Source: Melghirimyces profundicolus
GTDB taxonomy: Bacteria; Bacillota; Bacilli; Thermoactinomycetales; DSM-45169
Length of the DNA: 64,000 bases
NCBI RefSeq assembly: GCF_003054245.1
Contig: NZ_QBKR01000011.1
Location: 53,950-117,949, forward strand
Direction: 5' to 3'
Notes under the pieces: model-generated
Told to the model about the DNA's origin: nothing
Database searches by the model: none
What the model saw: the letters and a program-made list of their open reading frames with translations, nothing else
Shown: positions 8,491-17,958 of the stretch, piece after piece
Numbering within the stretch: position 1 is the stretch's first letter
How the letters are laid out: each line of letters starts with the position of its first letter
Position numbers and translations under genes: made by a program

Positions 8491-11400
8491 TTACGCCTTT
8501 TTCGCTTTCTTCTTCCGACGGGTTTCGGGGTCGAACCAGCTGTAGACCACCGGGATGACCACCAGGGTCAGGAGAGTGCTGGAAAAGAGGCCGCCGATCA
8601 CGGCGATACCTAAAGGCTGTTGGATTTCCGTCCCTTCCCCCAACCCCAGCGAGAGCGGGATCAGGCCCAACACGGTGGTCGTGGCAGTCATCAGAATCGG
8701 TCGGAACCGGATGATCCCCGCCTCCACAATGGCGTCATAGCTGGGAAGTCCCTTGGATTTGAGCCGGTTGATGGTATCCACCAAAACAATGGCGTTGTTG
8801 ACCACGATGCCCGCGAGGACAATCAGTCCGATCATCGCCGTCACCCCGACCGGCGTTCGGGTCAGGTAGAGGGCAAGGGCCACCCCGATCACCATCAGGG
8901 GCAGGGTCAGCATAATCACGAAGGGGTATTTAAAGGATTCGAACTGGGCGGCCAGCACGAGAAAAACGAACAGCACCGCCAGAAATCCGGCCAACCGGAG
9001 GTCGTTCAGGGAATCACGGAACAATTCCGCGCTGCCGGTAAAGGAGACTTCCAGCTCCGGTGGCAACATCCGGTCCAGTTTTTCCTTCACATCCCGTTCC
9101 ACCGTCCCCAGATCCGTTCCGTCATACTGCACTTGGTATTCGATGCTGTCCCGAAGATCGCTCCGGTTGATCGTGATGGGCCCTTCCTCCACCTTCAACT
9201 CCGCGACTTCGGAGAGGGGAACGGATGTCCCCCCTTCACGACCGGTCCGGATCGGAAGGTCTTCCAATTGGTCGGGGGATTGGCGGAACTTCTCCTCAAA
9301 TCGAAGGAACACATCATAGGACCCGCCCTTGCCAAGATCCGCCCGGCTGACCACCTGCCCGCGGGTGGCATCGGAGACAGCAGAGACAACCTGGGCGGGA
9401 AGGAGACCGGCTTTCTCCGCTTTTTCCCGGTCCACTTCCACCTTCAGTTCCGGTTTGGTCTCCTTTTCCGAGTCGGAGACTTGCTGGACATAGTCCAGTT
9501 CCCGGATGGCGGAAGTAATGTCTTCGGACCAGTCTTTCAGCGTTTCTTTCTTGCCGCTGACGGCAAACTCCAGGGTGTTGGGCTCTCCCGCCGCTTCAAA
9601 GGAGGATTGTTCCCGAAGTTCCACTTCGGCTTTCGGGTCGACCGCGGCCAACCGGGGCCTCAATTCATTCATAATCCTTCGGGTCGAGCGGTTCCGCTCC
9701 TTTTGACCGACGGTATTGACGTAAATCTGTGCAATGTTCCGCCCGCTCTCGCCAAAGAGGGCGTTTTCATTGTTGGCGGTTCCCATGGAGGCTTGGAAAT
9801 TTTCGATGTCCGGTTCCTCGTCCAATATTTTTTCGATTTTCGAGGACACTTGTTGGGTTTTCTCCAGTCCGGTACCCGGTGGCATTTTTAACTCCACGAT
9901 GAAGATTCCCTCATCAGCGGCCGGCAAATATTCGGTACCGACGGTGCGGATCCCGGCCAGCCCCGCCGCCAGTAAAGCGAGAGCGGTCAGAATCACCGTG
10001 AAGCGATGGGCCAGAGACCATTTCAACATCCTCCGGAAGGCACGGTAGGTCCGGCGTTCTTCCCGCTGTTTCTTCCAACCGATCTTCGGGGTTTTCATAA
10101 TCCTGGCCGCAATGACCGGCACGAGGGTGAGAGATACCAGCAGGGACGCAAGCAGGCTGAAAGTGACGGTGAATGCGAATTCCTTGAACAGCTGACCCAC
10201 GATTCCACTGACGAAAACCACCGGAACAAAAACAAACACCGTGGTCAAGGTGGAAGCGGTGATGGCAGCCGCCACTTCACCGGCCCCTTCCGCCGCCGCC
10301 TCTTTCCGGTTTTTACCCGTCTGAAGGTGCCGGTGGATATTTTCGATCACCACGATGGCGTTGTCCACCAACATTCCCACTCCCAGAGCCAAGCCCCCCA
10401 GAGTCATGATGTTAAGGCTGAAATCCGCCAAATACATCAGCACAAAGGCCGTGATCACCGAAACCGGGATCGCCACCCCGATGATGAGGGGACTGCGGAA
10501 GGACCGGAGGAACAGAAACAGGACCAGCATGGCCAAAACGGCCCCGCCGATCATGGTGGTCCCGACGTTCTTCACCGAACGGTCCACGTATTTCCCCTGA
10601 TCGAAGATGGTCACCGTTTTGACGTTCAACGTCCGGTTGAGCCGTTCCAGTTCCGCCTGCACGTCTTTGGAAACCTGAGCGGTGTTGGCTCCCGATTGTT
10701 TGAAGACATTGATGTTGACACCGGGCTTTCCGTTGGTGCGCGTAATGACGGAACGCTCTTCCTCTTCCAGCCTCACCTCGGCCACGTCCTCCAGCGACAC
10801 CTTTTCCCGGGTCAGCGGATCGACCGCCACCTGCAGTTCCCGAAAGGCTTTCACACTGGTCAATTCGGAGATCACCCGTGCGGTCAGATCTTTGTCCCCT
10901 TTTTCCACGATTCCTCCGGGTTGACTGATATTGGCGGCCTCAATCCGGTCGCGGATGTCCGACTGGGTCAGCCGATATTTTTTCATTTGATCGGCATCCA
11001 GCAAAATCCGGATCTGTCGGTCGACCAACCCCGAATCGTCAGCGCTGGCCACCCCCTGCAGCCGGGACAGGGATTGGGTGATTCGGTCCACGTCCTCTTT
11101 CAACCCGGCACTATAGGTTCCGTCCTTCACCACGGAGAGTTGCATAATCGGAAAAGTGGAAGGGTCGAATTTAAGAAAATGGGGTGTTTCCACGTCGTCC
11201 GGCAACGGGGTTCGATTGATTCGGGAGACGACATCGTTTTGGACCCGGTTGATATCCTGGGACCACTCAAACTCCAGCAAAACCAGAGCCAGCCCCTCCC
11301 GGGTCTGGCTCTGAACCCTTTTCAACCCCGCCAGCGTTCCCAGTTCTTTTTCCAGCGGTTGGGTGACTTTCTCCAATACCTCATCCGGATCCGCCCCGGG

Positions 11401-11553
11401 GTAAGAGGCGATCACGGCTCCCACGGGCGGCTGGATCTCCGGCAACAGATCCATCTGCAGGTTGGCCAGGGAGACAAACCCCATAACCAGAATGATAATC
11501 ACGGCCACGGTGGTGAACACCGGGCGCCGAATGGCCGCTTGTGCCAGCCACAT
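8491..11553 (-). CDS. swrC: RND-family efflux permease, SwrC/AcrB-like
   Basis: Proton-driven exporter of the HAE1/AcrB superfamily; in Bacillus the SwrC (YerP) member exports surfactin and other amphiphiles. The 1020 residues show the duplicated RND plan: a helix at 12-30, a large extracellular loop, TM2-6 near 335-480, a helix near 520, a second loop and TM8-12 near 850-1010. The proton-relay motif GVGMLVDNAIVVIEN near residue 395 keeps one Asp and has Asn at the second position. The matching second-half motif is LAGIVVNNAIVLVDT. No adaptor or outer-membrane gene is nearby, as expected in a Gram-positive. It is co-directional with the TetR gene 92 nt upstream. Confidence 0.9.
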   Translation of the reverse strand: MWLAQAAIRRPVFTTVAVIIILVMGFVSLANLQMDLLPEIQPPVGAVIASYPGADPDEVLEKVTQPLEKELGTLAGLKRVQSQTREGLALVLLEFEWSQDINRVQNDVVSRINRTPLPDDVETPHFLKFDPSTFPIMQLSVVKDGTYSAGLKEDVDRITQSLSRLQGVASADDSGLVDRQIRILLDADQMKKYRLTQSDIRDRIEAANISQPGGIVEKGDKDLTARVISELTSVKAFRELQVAVDPLTREKVSLEDVAEVRLEEEERSVITRTNGKPGVNINVFKQSGANTAQVSKDVQAELERLNRTLNVKTVTIFDQGKYVDRSVKNVGTTMIGGAVLAMLVLFLFLRSFRSPLIIGVAIPVSVITAFVLMYLADFSLNIMTLGGLALGVGMLVDNAIVVIENIHRHLQTGKNRKEAAAEGAGEVAAAITASTLTTVFVFVPVVFVSGIVGQLFKEFAFTVTFSLLASLLVSLTLVPVIAARIMKTPKIGWKKQREERRTYRAFRRMLKWSLAHRFTVILTALALLAAGLAGIRTVGTEYLPAADEGIFIVELKMPPGTGLEKTQQVSSKIEKILDEEPDIENFQASMGTANNENALFGESGRNIAQIYVNTVGQKERNRSTRRIMNELRPRLAAVDPKAEVELREQSSFEAAGEPNTLEFAVSGKKETLKDWSEDITSAIRELDYVQQVSDSEKETKPELKVEVDREKAEKAGLLPAQVVSAVSDATRGQVVSRADLGKGGSYDVFLRFEEKFRQSPDQLEDLPIRTGREGGTSVPLSEVAELKVEEGPITINRSDLRDSIEYQVQYDGTDLGTVERDVKEKLDRMLPPELEVSFTGSAELFRDSLNDLRLAGFLAVLFVFLVLAAQFESFKYPFVIMLTLPLMVIGVALALYLTRTPVGVTAMIGLIVLAGIVVNNAIVLVDTINRLKSKGLPSYDAIVEAGIIRFRPILMTATTTVLGLIPLSLGLGEGTEIQQPLGIAVIGGLFSSTLLTLVVIPVVYSWFDPETRRKKKAKKA

Positions 11554-11645
11554 GCCGATTCCCCCGTTTCATCGGTTTCGTACCGCGTCTTTTTTTTCGA
11601 AGATGTTCCATCCGTTTCGGCGTTCAGACCGGATGCACGGTTTCC

Positions 11646-12260
11646 TTATGTATCCGTGTTTCTGTTCTTCACCAAGCCGTAAAGGGCCAGAGTCACCCAC
11701 TGGTCCAGCTTCTCTTTGTCAATCATGTTTTCATGGTTGACCGCACCGAACAACACGCTGAAAATGAAGCGCTCACCCAGCTCCGGATCCACAGCGAGTT
11801 CCCCTTTCTCCACTCCCTCCCGAAGCAGGGAGCGGATGGGTTTCCACATGCTCTCCTCATACAAAGCGTTCACTTCTGCTTCCCGGTCCGGAAACAGCAC
11901 CTTGATGTCCCGGGAGATGGTCTGGTGAAAATAACTGTAATCCGGATGCTCCAAGGAAAGGGCGCAGGTTTGTTTCAGGATCCTCCCCAGCCGTTCGGTG
12001 ACGGAACCCTCGGACCGGGTGATTTCCCCCACCACGTCTTTCCAACGTTGCAGGGTCAAACGAATCAGACTGATGAACACGTCCCGTTTGTCCTTGAAAT
12101 AATAGTAGATCAGTCCACGGCCCAATCCTGCCCGGCGGGCGATCGCCCCCATCTCTGCACCGTGGTAACCCCGCTCCCGGTAAACACTTACAGCCGCTTC
12201 CAGTATCTGTTGAATCCTTTTTTCCCGAATGGCTCTGTTTTGTTCGGGTGATCGCGGCAT
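11646..12260 (-). CDS. TetR/AcrR-family transcriptional regulator of the RND exporter
   Basis: Probable repressor of itself and the exporter. The N-terminal HTH reads IREKRIQQILEAAVSVYRERGYHGAEMG then IARRAGLGRGLIYYYFKDKRD, a textbook TetR DNA-binding domain; the remaining 150 residues are the helical ligand domain. ATG 12260 was chosen, with a GGTGG ribosome site; a GTG 15 nt upstream is possible. The gene precedes the exporter on the same strand, and a palindrome suited to a TetR dimer sits in its leader. The inducer is unknown, presumably an amphiphilic substrate of the pump. Confidence 0.88.
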   Translation of the reverse strand: MPRSPEQNRAIREKRIQQILEAAVSVYRERGYHGAEMGAIARRAGLGRGLIYYYFKDKRDVFISLIRLTLQRWKDVVGEITRSEGSVTERLGRILKQTCALSLEHPDYSYFHQTISRDIKVLFPDREAEVNALYEESMWKPIRSLLREGVEKGELAVDPELGERFIFSVLFGAVNHENMIDKEKLDQWVTLALYGLVKNRNTDT

Positions 12261-12291
12261 AAGTCCACCCCCCACCCCTTTTTGTTTTTAT

Positions 12292-12305
12292 TGACAATAA
12301 TGTCA
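12292..12305. promoter_or_regulatory. Candidate TetR operator
   Basis: TGACAATAATGTCA is a 5+4+5 inverted repeat lying 7-20 nt downstream of the -10 box of the tetR promoter. This position would block the start of transcription. The assignment to this regulator rests on position only. Confidence 0.5.
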
Positions 12306-12311
12306 GGTAAA

Positions 12312-12340
12312 ATTGTATATGGTGATGAAGCAATCTGCAA
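12312..12340 (-). promoter_or_regulatory. Predicted promoter of the tetR-exporter operon
   Basis: On the minus strand TTGCAG (12335-12340) and TACAAT (12312-12317) are separated by exactly 17 nt. The palindromic operator follows at the start site. Confidence 0.6.
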
Positions 12341-12440
12341 CCGATCCATTTAACAGGGTTGTGAATTTTTTCAAACCCACCCGTCCAACCGTACTTCCTT
12401 CCTAGCTTGATCCCTGCTTCCGTTTTCATGCCGCCGGATA

Positions 12441-12465
12441 CAAAAAAACAGCCCGCAGGCTGTTT
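12441..12465 (-). terminator. Rho-independent terminator after yvoF
   Basis: AAACAGCC/GGCTGTTT stem with a 4-nt loop, followed on the minus strand by a T-run. It closes the lgt-yvoD-ppaX-yvoF operon. Confidence 0.82.
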
Positions 12466-12468
12466 GGG

Positions 12469-12954
12469 TTATTTTCTCTCCCGAATGATCCGGACGGGGT
12501 TCCCGGCGGCGAGAACACCGGCGGGAATGTCCCGATTCACCAGGGATCCGGCCCCGATCACCGCTCCGTCGCCGATCCGCACCCCCGGCAGAATGGTCGT
12601 GTTGGCTCCCACCATCACTGAGTTTCCGATTTCCACATCCCCGAGACGATACTCCTCCACCAGGTATTCGTGGGTGAGGATGGTCGTGTTGTAACCGAGG
12701 ATCGAATTGGCCCCGATCCGGATGCGTTCGGGATACAGAAGATCCACCATCACCTTGTAAGCAAAGGCGGTCTCGTGTCCGATTTCCATTCCCAGAAACC
12801 GCCGGTACAGGACATTTTTCAAGGGAAAAAAAGGCATGAACCGTCCGATCTCGGCTACGAGGACATTCCGGAACACCTTCGGGAAAGGAACGGTCCGGTA
12901 GAGTTGCCAGAGGGAGTTGACCCGTTGAACGGGATACCGCTCCGTCCTTCTCAT
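12469..12954 (-). CDS. yvoF: Hexapeptide-repeat acyltransferase, YvoF-like
   Basis: Left-handed beta-helix acyltransferase of the CysE/LacA/NodL group; acceptor unknown. The last 90 of 161 residues carry hexapeptide turns (RIRIGANSILGYNTTI, VEIGNSVMVGANTTI, VRIGDGAVIGAGSLV) ending in the typical GVLAAGNPVRIIRERK, with a catalytic-type His in TILTHEYL. Synteny with the Bacillus hprK-lgt-yvoD-ppaX-yvoF cluster supports the YvoF name. The start ATG overlaps the ppaX stop by 4 nt. Confidence 0.85.
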   Translation of the reverse strand: MRRTERYPVQRVNSLWQLYRTVPFPKVFRNVLVAEIGRFMPFFPLKNVLYRRFLGMEIGHETAFAYKVMVDLLYPERIRIGANSILGYNTTILTHEYLVEEYRLGDVEIGNSVMVGANTTILPGVRIGDGAVIGAGSLVNRDIPAGVLAAGNPVRIIRERK

Positions 12955-13619
12955 GATCGGCCTCCCCCCGGCACCTCATGGAGCTCCATCACTTCATAGA
13001 GGTCCTCCATGCTTTCCAGCATATGATCCGGTTCATGAGCGAGGAGTGCTTGTTTCCCGTGAGCCGACCAGGCCACCCCGGCGGATGCCACGCCCGCGTT
13101 TCTCGCGGCGAGGAGGTCGTATTTGGAATCCCCCACCATGAGGGTGGTTTCCGCCCGGGCCCCCAGCCGGTCGAGGGCCAGCCGGATCGGGGAGGCATCC
13201 GGTTTGGGTTTATCCGTGTCGCCGAAACAGATCACCGTCTGAAACCACGGCTTCAACCCGCACAGCTTCAGCCCCATTTCCACCGTCAACCGTTGCTTGT
13301 TGGATACGACTCCCATCTGGATCCCGACATGGTGAAGGGTGTCCACGACTTCCCGCACTCCCGGAAACGCTTTGACATACCGGTCATGGTGGGCCACGTT
13401 ATGCTCCCGGTAGGTGCGGACCATCTCATCGGCCTCTTCTTCCCCGCCAAAGCGGACCATCTGATCCCGAAGCGGTTCACCCAGACAGGCCAGCACCTCC
13501 TCCTTCCCGTAACGACCGGGACAGTGCTGCTCCAACGTGTGGAGAAAAGAGGCAACGATCAACGGAGTCGTGTGAAGAAGCGTTCCGTCCAGGTCGAACA
13601 GCACGGTGCGATAGCTCAT
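12951..13619 (-). CDS. ppaX: HAD-family pyrophosphatase PpaX
   Basis: In Bacillus, PpaX hydrolyses the pyrophosphate made when HPr kinase/phosphorylase removes phosphate from P-Ser-HPr, which explains its place in the hprK cluster. The 222 residues show HAD motif I FDLDGTLLHTTP near residue 8, motif II VVSNKQ and motif III/IV KPKPDASP...MVGDSKYDLLAARNAG. It overlaps yvoF and yvoD by 4 nt at each end, so translation is probably coupled. Cytoplasmic and Mg-dependent by family. Confidence 0.92.
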   Translation of the reverse strand: MSYRTVLFDLDGTLLHTTPLIVASFLHTLEQHCPGRYGKEEVLACLGEPLRDQMVRFGGEEEADEMVRTYREHNVAHHDRYVKAFPGVREVVDTLHHVGIQMGVVSNKQRLTVEMGLKLCGLKPWFQTVICFGDTDKPKPDASPIRLALDRLGARAETTLMVGDSKYDLLAARNAGVASAGVAWSAHGKQALLAHEPDHMLESMEDLYEVMELHEVPGGGRS

Positions 13620-14572
13620 GCAACCCCTCCTCCAGCCGCCCGGGAGCGGGAGACGGTGTTACTCGGGCGGGGCCACAACCAAGCGAGAAACAGGGTCAAC
13701 AAAACCGCCACCCCCAACCGGATCAAGAGAAGCGGCAGCACAGGGATCCCCAGGGGAATGAAAATCAGTGTATCCTCCACCACAGCATGGCAGGCGGCCA
13801 AGAACAAAACCATCACCGTCATGTCCCGGCGGGTGAATCCTTTCTCCCGAGCCTGCTCAATGATCACACCGGCTCCCATCGCCAAACCGAAGAGAAGTCC
13901 CCCCGCCAAAATAACAGAACCCCGGGTGTCAATTCCGAGCGGACGCATCAGGGGTTTGACCCAACCGGCAAACCGCTCGAGCCAGAGAAGGTCTTTCAAT
14001 ATCTGAATCGCGACCATCAGCGGAAAGACAACGACCGTCATTTGCAATACACCGAAAGCGGCCGTTTCCACCCCTTGCAGGAGCATCCCCGGCCAACCGT
14101 CCGGCGGAGTCCCGGAGGGAGGGATCATGCCGTACACCGCCGTTTCGCCCCCTCCCTGCCAGACCCAGTGAATGATACAGGCGGATATCGCCGCCAGGAC
14201 CATCCGTACGCCCATCACCAGCAGGGAAGGAATACCCACCTTGCGGCAGACCGCCGATTCCACCAACAGATTGTGGGAAAAACTGAGCATCACCGCCAGG
14301 ATGAACACTTGTTTGACGGTCAAATCCAAGCTCAGTATGGCACCGATGCCCGCGTACAGGTTCAACAGATTCCCCAGCACCAGCGGGATGGCCGCCTCCC
14401 CGGGAAGGCCCATCCACGACATGGCCGGGGACAGACCGAGCACAAGCCAGTCGATCAACGATGTAAACTGCAGAATACTGACCAGCAGGGTGACGGGAAA
14501 AATCACCTTCCCCAATTCCCAGGAGGTGAGAATCCCGGACCGGACCCCCTGGCGCCACCGGATCCGTCTCAA
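13616..14572 (-). CDS. yvoD: Nucleoside-recognition (Gate) domain membrane protein, YvoD-like
   Basis: Polytopic membrane protein of 318 residues with two Gate-type blocks, around [19 protein letters not shown] and [22 protein letters not shown], and about eight hydrophobic segments. Function is unknown; Gate domains also occur in nucleoside transporters and the SpoIIIA/SpmA proteins. It is the third gene of the Bacillus-like hprK-lgt-yvoD-ppaX-yvoF block and overlaps both neighbours by 4 nt. Confidence 0.82.
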   Translation of the reverse strand: MRRIRWRQGVRSGILTSWELGKVIFPVTLLVSILQFTSLIDWLVLGLSPAMSWMGLPGEAAIPLVLGNLLNLYAGIGAILSLDLTVKQVFILAVMLSFSHNLLVESAVCRKVGIPSLLVMGVRMVLAAISACIIHWVWQGGGETAVYGMIPPSGTPPDGWPGMLLQGVETAAFGVLQMTVVVFPLMVAIQILKDLLWLERFAGWVKPLMRPLGIDTRGSVILAGGLLFGLAMGAGVIIEQAREKGFTRRDMTVMVLFLAACHAVVEDTLIFIPLGIPVLPLLLIRLGVAVLLTLFLAWLWPRPSNTVSRSRAAGGGVA

Positions 14573-15477
14573 CCCGTAACGCTCTCCTTCGTTTTAAGAT
14601 AAGGTTCCTTGGCCAGCCCCTTCACCCGGCGGAACACGATCAATGCCAGGCCGGCCAGGACCAGGGACAGACTGACCAACTGGGCGATACGGACATTGCC
14701 GCCCGCCATCATTCCCGGTTCAAACAAAACCCTCATCGGGGACCAGAGAGCGTTCAGAATGGAAGCGAGCCACTCCGGACCGTAAAAGGTGAGACTGTCG
14801 GTCCGAAGCCCCTCAATGAAGAACCTTCCGAGAGAATACCAGATCAGGTAGGTGAAAAAAATTTCCCCCCGGCGCGGGTTCCACCGTCGAAGCAGAAGGA
14901 GCAGAACGAGGCCCGCCACGTTCCAGAGAGATTCATATAAGAAAGTGGGGTGGTAGTAGATTCCTCCGATGTTCATCTGCTCGATCAGCCAGGTCGGGAG
15001 GTGCATATCCTCCAAAAACCGTCGGCTGACTTCCCCGCCGTGGGCCTCCTGGTTGATAAAGTTTCCCCAGCGGCCGATCGCCTGCCCCAGGATGATACTG
15101 GGAGCGACGATATCCGCCATCTGAAGAAAAGGAACCTCCCTTTTCTTCAAAAAGAAAGAAGCGGCCATCAAGGCGCCGATCAAGCCCCCGTGAATCGCCA
15201 GCCCCCCTTTCCAAACCGCGATGATGTCGGAGGGGTTTTGCGAGTAGTACTCCCATTCGAAAGCGACGTAGTAAAGCCGGGCACCCACGATTGCCGCGGG
15301 AATCACCCAAATCATCATGTCGAGAAAGAGTTCGCTGTCGAGCCCGTGACGCCGGCCTTCCAAGATGGCGATCCACAGACCGATCAAAACAGCCGTTCCC
15401 ATGATAACCCCGTACCAGTGGATCTGGATCGGACCGAGGGAGACGGCGACCGGGTCGATTGCCTGTGCAAACAACAT
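14569..15477 (-). CDS. lgt: Prolipoprotein diacylglyceryl transferase
   Basis: Transfers diacylglycerol from phosphatidylglycerol to the lipobox Cys of prolipoproteins at the membrane. The 302 residues contain about seven membrane segments, the essential region [12 protein letters not shown], the conserved [13 protein letters not shown] and the Lgt signature [14 protein letters not shown]. The ATG has GGAGGAG about 10 nt upstream, and that ribosome site directly abuts the left end of repeat copy B. It starts the lgt-yvoD-ppaX-yvoF run and is separated from hprK by a terminator plus the repeat. Lipoproteins such as that at 49978 would be substrates. Confidence 0.96.
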   Translation of the reverse strand: MLFAQAIDPVAVSLGPIQIHWYGVIMGTAVLIGLWIAILEGRRHGLDSELFLDMMIWVIPAAIVGARLYYVAFEWEYYSQNPSDIIAVWKGGLAIHGGLIGALMAASFFLKKREVPFLQMADIVAPSIILGQAIGRWGNFINQEAHGGEVSRRFLEDMHLPTWLIEQMNIGGIYYHPTFLYESLWNVAGLVLLLLLRRWNPRRGEIFFTYLIWYSLGRFFIEGLRTDSLTFYGPEWLASILNALWSPMRVLFEPGMMAGGNVRIAQLVSLSLVLAGLALIVFRRVKGLAKEPYLKTKESVTG

Positions 15478-15497
15478 CCGTTATTGGCTCCTCCTTT

Positions 15498-15610
15498 AGA
15501 AGCGTTGTGAAAAAGTGAGCGGCAGCATTTACCCAAAGCCGCTCCGGCTGCACTATTTTGGGTAAACGCTTCCCCTTTTCCCGAAACAAACATGAAATCA
15601 CAACGCATTC
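15498..15610 (+). repeat. Palindromic repeat, copy B (minimal, no core unit)
   Basis: Cleanest minimal copy: AGAAGCGTTGTGA at 15498, GAGCGGCAGC, TTTACCCAAAG, CCGCTCCGGCTGCACT, then directly TTTTGGGTAAACGCTTCCCC and TCACAACGC at 15598-15606. Ends and inner boxes are inverted with respect to each other, so the strand can fold back on itself. It lies between hprK and lgt, touching the lgt ribosome site. Confidence 0.85.
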
Positions 15611-15711
15611 AGGTCGACTACCCGAAAAATTCAATACCCATTTTAACCTACTTGGAATGGAAAAGAAACGTGGGGGAAACAACGAATACTACAACGGAAG
15701 GGGCGTAACGT

Positions 15712-15739
15712 AAAAACCCCGCTCGCGCGGAGCAGGGGG
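15712..15739 (-). terminator. Rho-independent terminator after hprK
   Basis: CCCCTGCTC/GAGCGGGG stem (one bulge) followed on the minus strand by TTTTTACG, immediately after the hprK stop. It suggests lgt needs its own promoter. Confidence 0.75.
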
Positions 15740-16675
15740 TCAATCAAAGTCCTCCGGGTCGTCCAGGCTTTGGTTCAGCTTATCGGCAAAGGATTGGGCG
15801 GCATGGTACCCCATTCGCTTCAGTCGGAAGTTCATGGCGGCCACTTCGATGATCACAGCCAGGTTCCGCCCCGGACGGACCGGAACGGTGAGCAGGGGCA
15901 CTTCACTGTCGATGATCTCCATGCGGTCTTCATCCAGGCCAAGCCGGTCGTATTCCCGGTCCTGCTGCCAGGTTTCCAGGCGGATGACCATGGAAATCCG
16001 TTTGTACTCCCGAACCGCCCCGGCGCCGAAGAGGGTCATCACATTGATGATCCCGAGACCCCGGATTTCCAGGAGGTAGCGGATCAGTTCCGGGGCATTC
16101 CCCACCAGGTGGTTCTCCTCCGTCTGGCGGATCTCGACGGCATCGTCCGCAACCAGCCGGTGTCCCCGCTTCACCAGCTCCAGAGCGGTTTCGCTTTTTC
16201 CGATCCCGCTGCTGCCGATGATCAGCACCCCAACGCCGTATATATCGACCAGAACCCCATGCATGGTGGTGGTGGGCGCCAATCTTTTTTCCAGGTAATT
16301 GGTCACTTTGCTTCCGAAGCGGGTAGTGGAAGCGGACGTTCGGAGGATCGGAATCCCTTTTCGTTCCGACGCAGCCAAAAGCTCCTCCGGGACGTCCTGT
16401 CCCCGGGTAATGCAAAAGCAGGGCGTCTCCTCATGGCAGAGAAATTCCAACCGCTCCCGCCGGACGGGCTCCGGTAATCGGGAAATAAACGTCAGCTCCG
16501 TCCGTCCCATCATTTGAAGGCGTTCCGCCGGATAATAGGTAAAGAAGCCGGCCAGTTCCATCCCGGGCCGGTAAAGATCGCTGGTGACCAATTCCCGGGA
16601 CAGACCCTCTTCCCCGCCGAGGATCTCCAGTTCAAACTGCTCCGCCAGTTCTTTGACCGTCACCTTTTTTCCCAT
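15740..16675 (-). CDS. hprK: HPr kinase/phosphorylase
   Basis: Phosphorylates HPr at Ser46 to trigger CcpA-mediated catabolite repression and reverses this by phosphorolysis. The 312 residues show an N-terminal domain and a P-loop kinase core with Walker A GSSGIGKS (about 154-161), the ADD catalytic Asp near 178, the [11 protein letters not shown]prK signature and the C-terminal [19 protein letters not shown] 16675 ([13 protein letters not shown]) was chosen because AGGAAGGGGG precedes it; the upstream open frame runs through the terminator of the gene before. Relevant local targets are the cre-like sites by the fructose PTS. Confidence 0.95.
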   Translation of the reverse strand: MGKKVTVKELAEQFELEILGGEEGLSRELVTSDLYRPGMELAGFFTYYPAERLQMMGRTELTFISRLPEPVRRERLEFLCHEETPCFCITRGQDVPEELLAASERKGIPILRTSASTTRFGSKVTNYLEKRLAPTTTMHGVLVDIYGVGVLIIGSSGIGKSETALELVKRGHRLVADDAVEIRQTEENHLVGNAPELIRYLLEIRGLGIINVMTLFGAGAVREYKRISMVIRLETWQQDREYDRLGLDEDRMEIIDSEVPLLTVPVRPGRNLAVIIEVAAMNFRLKRMGYHAAQSFADKLNQSLDDPEDFD

Positions 16676-16696
16676 GGACTTTCCCCCCTTCCTTGT

Positions 16697-16725
16697 AAAA
16701 AAAAGCGGCCAGCGAAACCGGCCGC
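16697..16725 (-). terminator. Rho-independent terminator after the MsmX-like gene
   Basis: GCGGCC/GGCCGC stem with a 9-nt loop, followed on the minus strand by eight T. It lies 12 nt after the stop of the ABC ATPase gene. Confidence 0.82.
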
Positions 16726-16736
16726 CCGTAACCGTA

Positions 16737-17847
16737 TCAGAATACCGCTTCTTCCGTCTCCTTGTCAAAAATGTGCCCTTTATTCATGTCCAAGGCCAGA
16801 GTCACTTCGTTCCCCGCTTCGAACCGGTTTCGGGCATTCACCCGGGCGGTGACCCATTTATCCGTGATGTTCGACAGGTAGAGGTACATCTCCGAGCCCA
16901 TGTTTTCCGCCACTTCCACTTTGGCTTTTACTTGACTCTCCGGAGAAGACTCCAGGAAAACCGGCTCATCGTGGATGTCTTCAGGACGGATCCCAAAAAT
17001 CACTTCTTTGCCCACATACCCTTTTTCACGCAGCGTTTTCGCTTTTCCTTCCGGTATTTTGACATCGAGGTCGCTCCCTTTGAAGTGGACCTTCCCCGCT
17101 TCCTCTTCCAGCCGGCCATGGATGAAGTTCATCGAGGGGGAACCGATGAAGCCGGCGACAAAAACGTTGGCCGGGTGGTGATAGATCACGTCCGGGGTGT
17201 CCGCCTGTTGAATGACACCGTCTTTCATCACGACGATGCGGTCTCCCATGGTCATCGCTTCCGTCTGGTCCGTGGGTCACGTAGACGACGGTTGTCTGGA
17301 GACGCTGGTGCAACTTGCTGATCTCCGTCCGCATCTGCACCCGCAGTTTGGCGTCCAGGTTGGACAGAGGTTCGTCCATCAGGAACACCTGGGGTTCACG
17401 CACGATGGCCCGGCCGAGGGCCACCCGCTGGCGCTGACCCCCGGAGAGTGCTTTGGGTTTTCGGTCCAGCAGGTGTTCGATGTCGAGAATTTTGGCCGCT
17501 TCCTTTACCCGCTTGTCGATTTCGTCCTTCTTGAATTTCCGAAGCTTCAGGCCGAAGGCCATGTTCTGGTAAACGTTCATATGGGGATACAGGGCGTAGC
17601 TCTGGAACACCATGGCGATGTCCCGATCCTTGGGGGGAACGTCGTTGACCAGCCGGTCACCGATGTACAACTCCCCTTCCGAAATTTCTTCCAGTCCGGC
17701 GATCATCCGAAGGGTGGTGGATTTCCCGCAACCGGAGGGTCCGACCAGAACCAGAAACTCCTGATCTTTGATATGCAGGTCAAAGTCGGAAACAGCCGTG
17801 ACGTCCCCATACCGTTTGTAGATGTGGCTCAGTTTGACTTCAGCCAT
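16737..17847 (-). pseudogene. msmX: Sugar ABC transporter ATPase, MsmX/UgpC type, frameshifted
   Basis: Energy-coupling ATPase shared by several sugar importers in Bacillus. Reading from ATG 17847 gives Walker [11 protein letters not shown] (about 35-44), Q-loop FQSYALYP, signature [14 protein letters not shown] (about 134-147), Walker B VFLMDEP and the H-loop YVTH at residue 192. There the frame changes: the expected Asp-Gln-Thr-Glu-Ala-Met continues only after skipping one base at the CC pair 17270-17271. The second frame then carries the full MalK-type regulatory domain to 16737. Total length matches an intact 369-residue protein. Either a recent pseudogene or a single-base sequence error. 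No permease or binding-protein gene is adjacent, as is usual for MsmX. Confidence 0.85.
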
Positions 17848-17958
17848 GATGAAACCCCTTTCCTCCATCGTTTGGGTTCATTGTAACCCAGTCGACGGGG
17901 GGGCTCCATGGCCAAACCGACCAAAAAAGGAGGGCCCGTTTTGGGCGGTTTGCCCACA

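Noticed and set aside
10006..11682. Long plus-strand frame of 558 codons opposite the RND exporter
   Set aside because: It is the antisense shadow of a clear RND gene; its composition (rich in His, Arg, Gln, Gly) and lack of family motifs show it is not coding.
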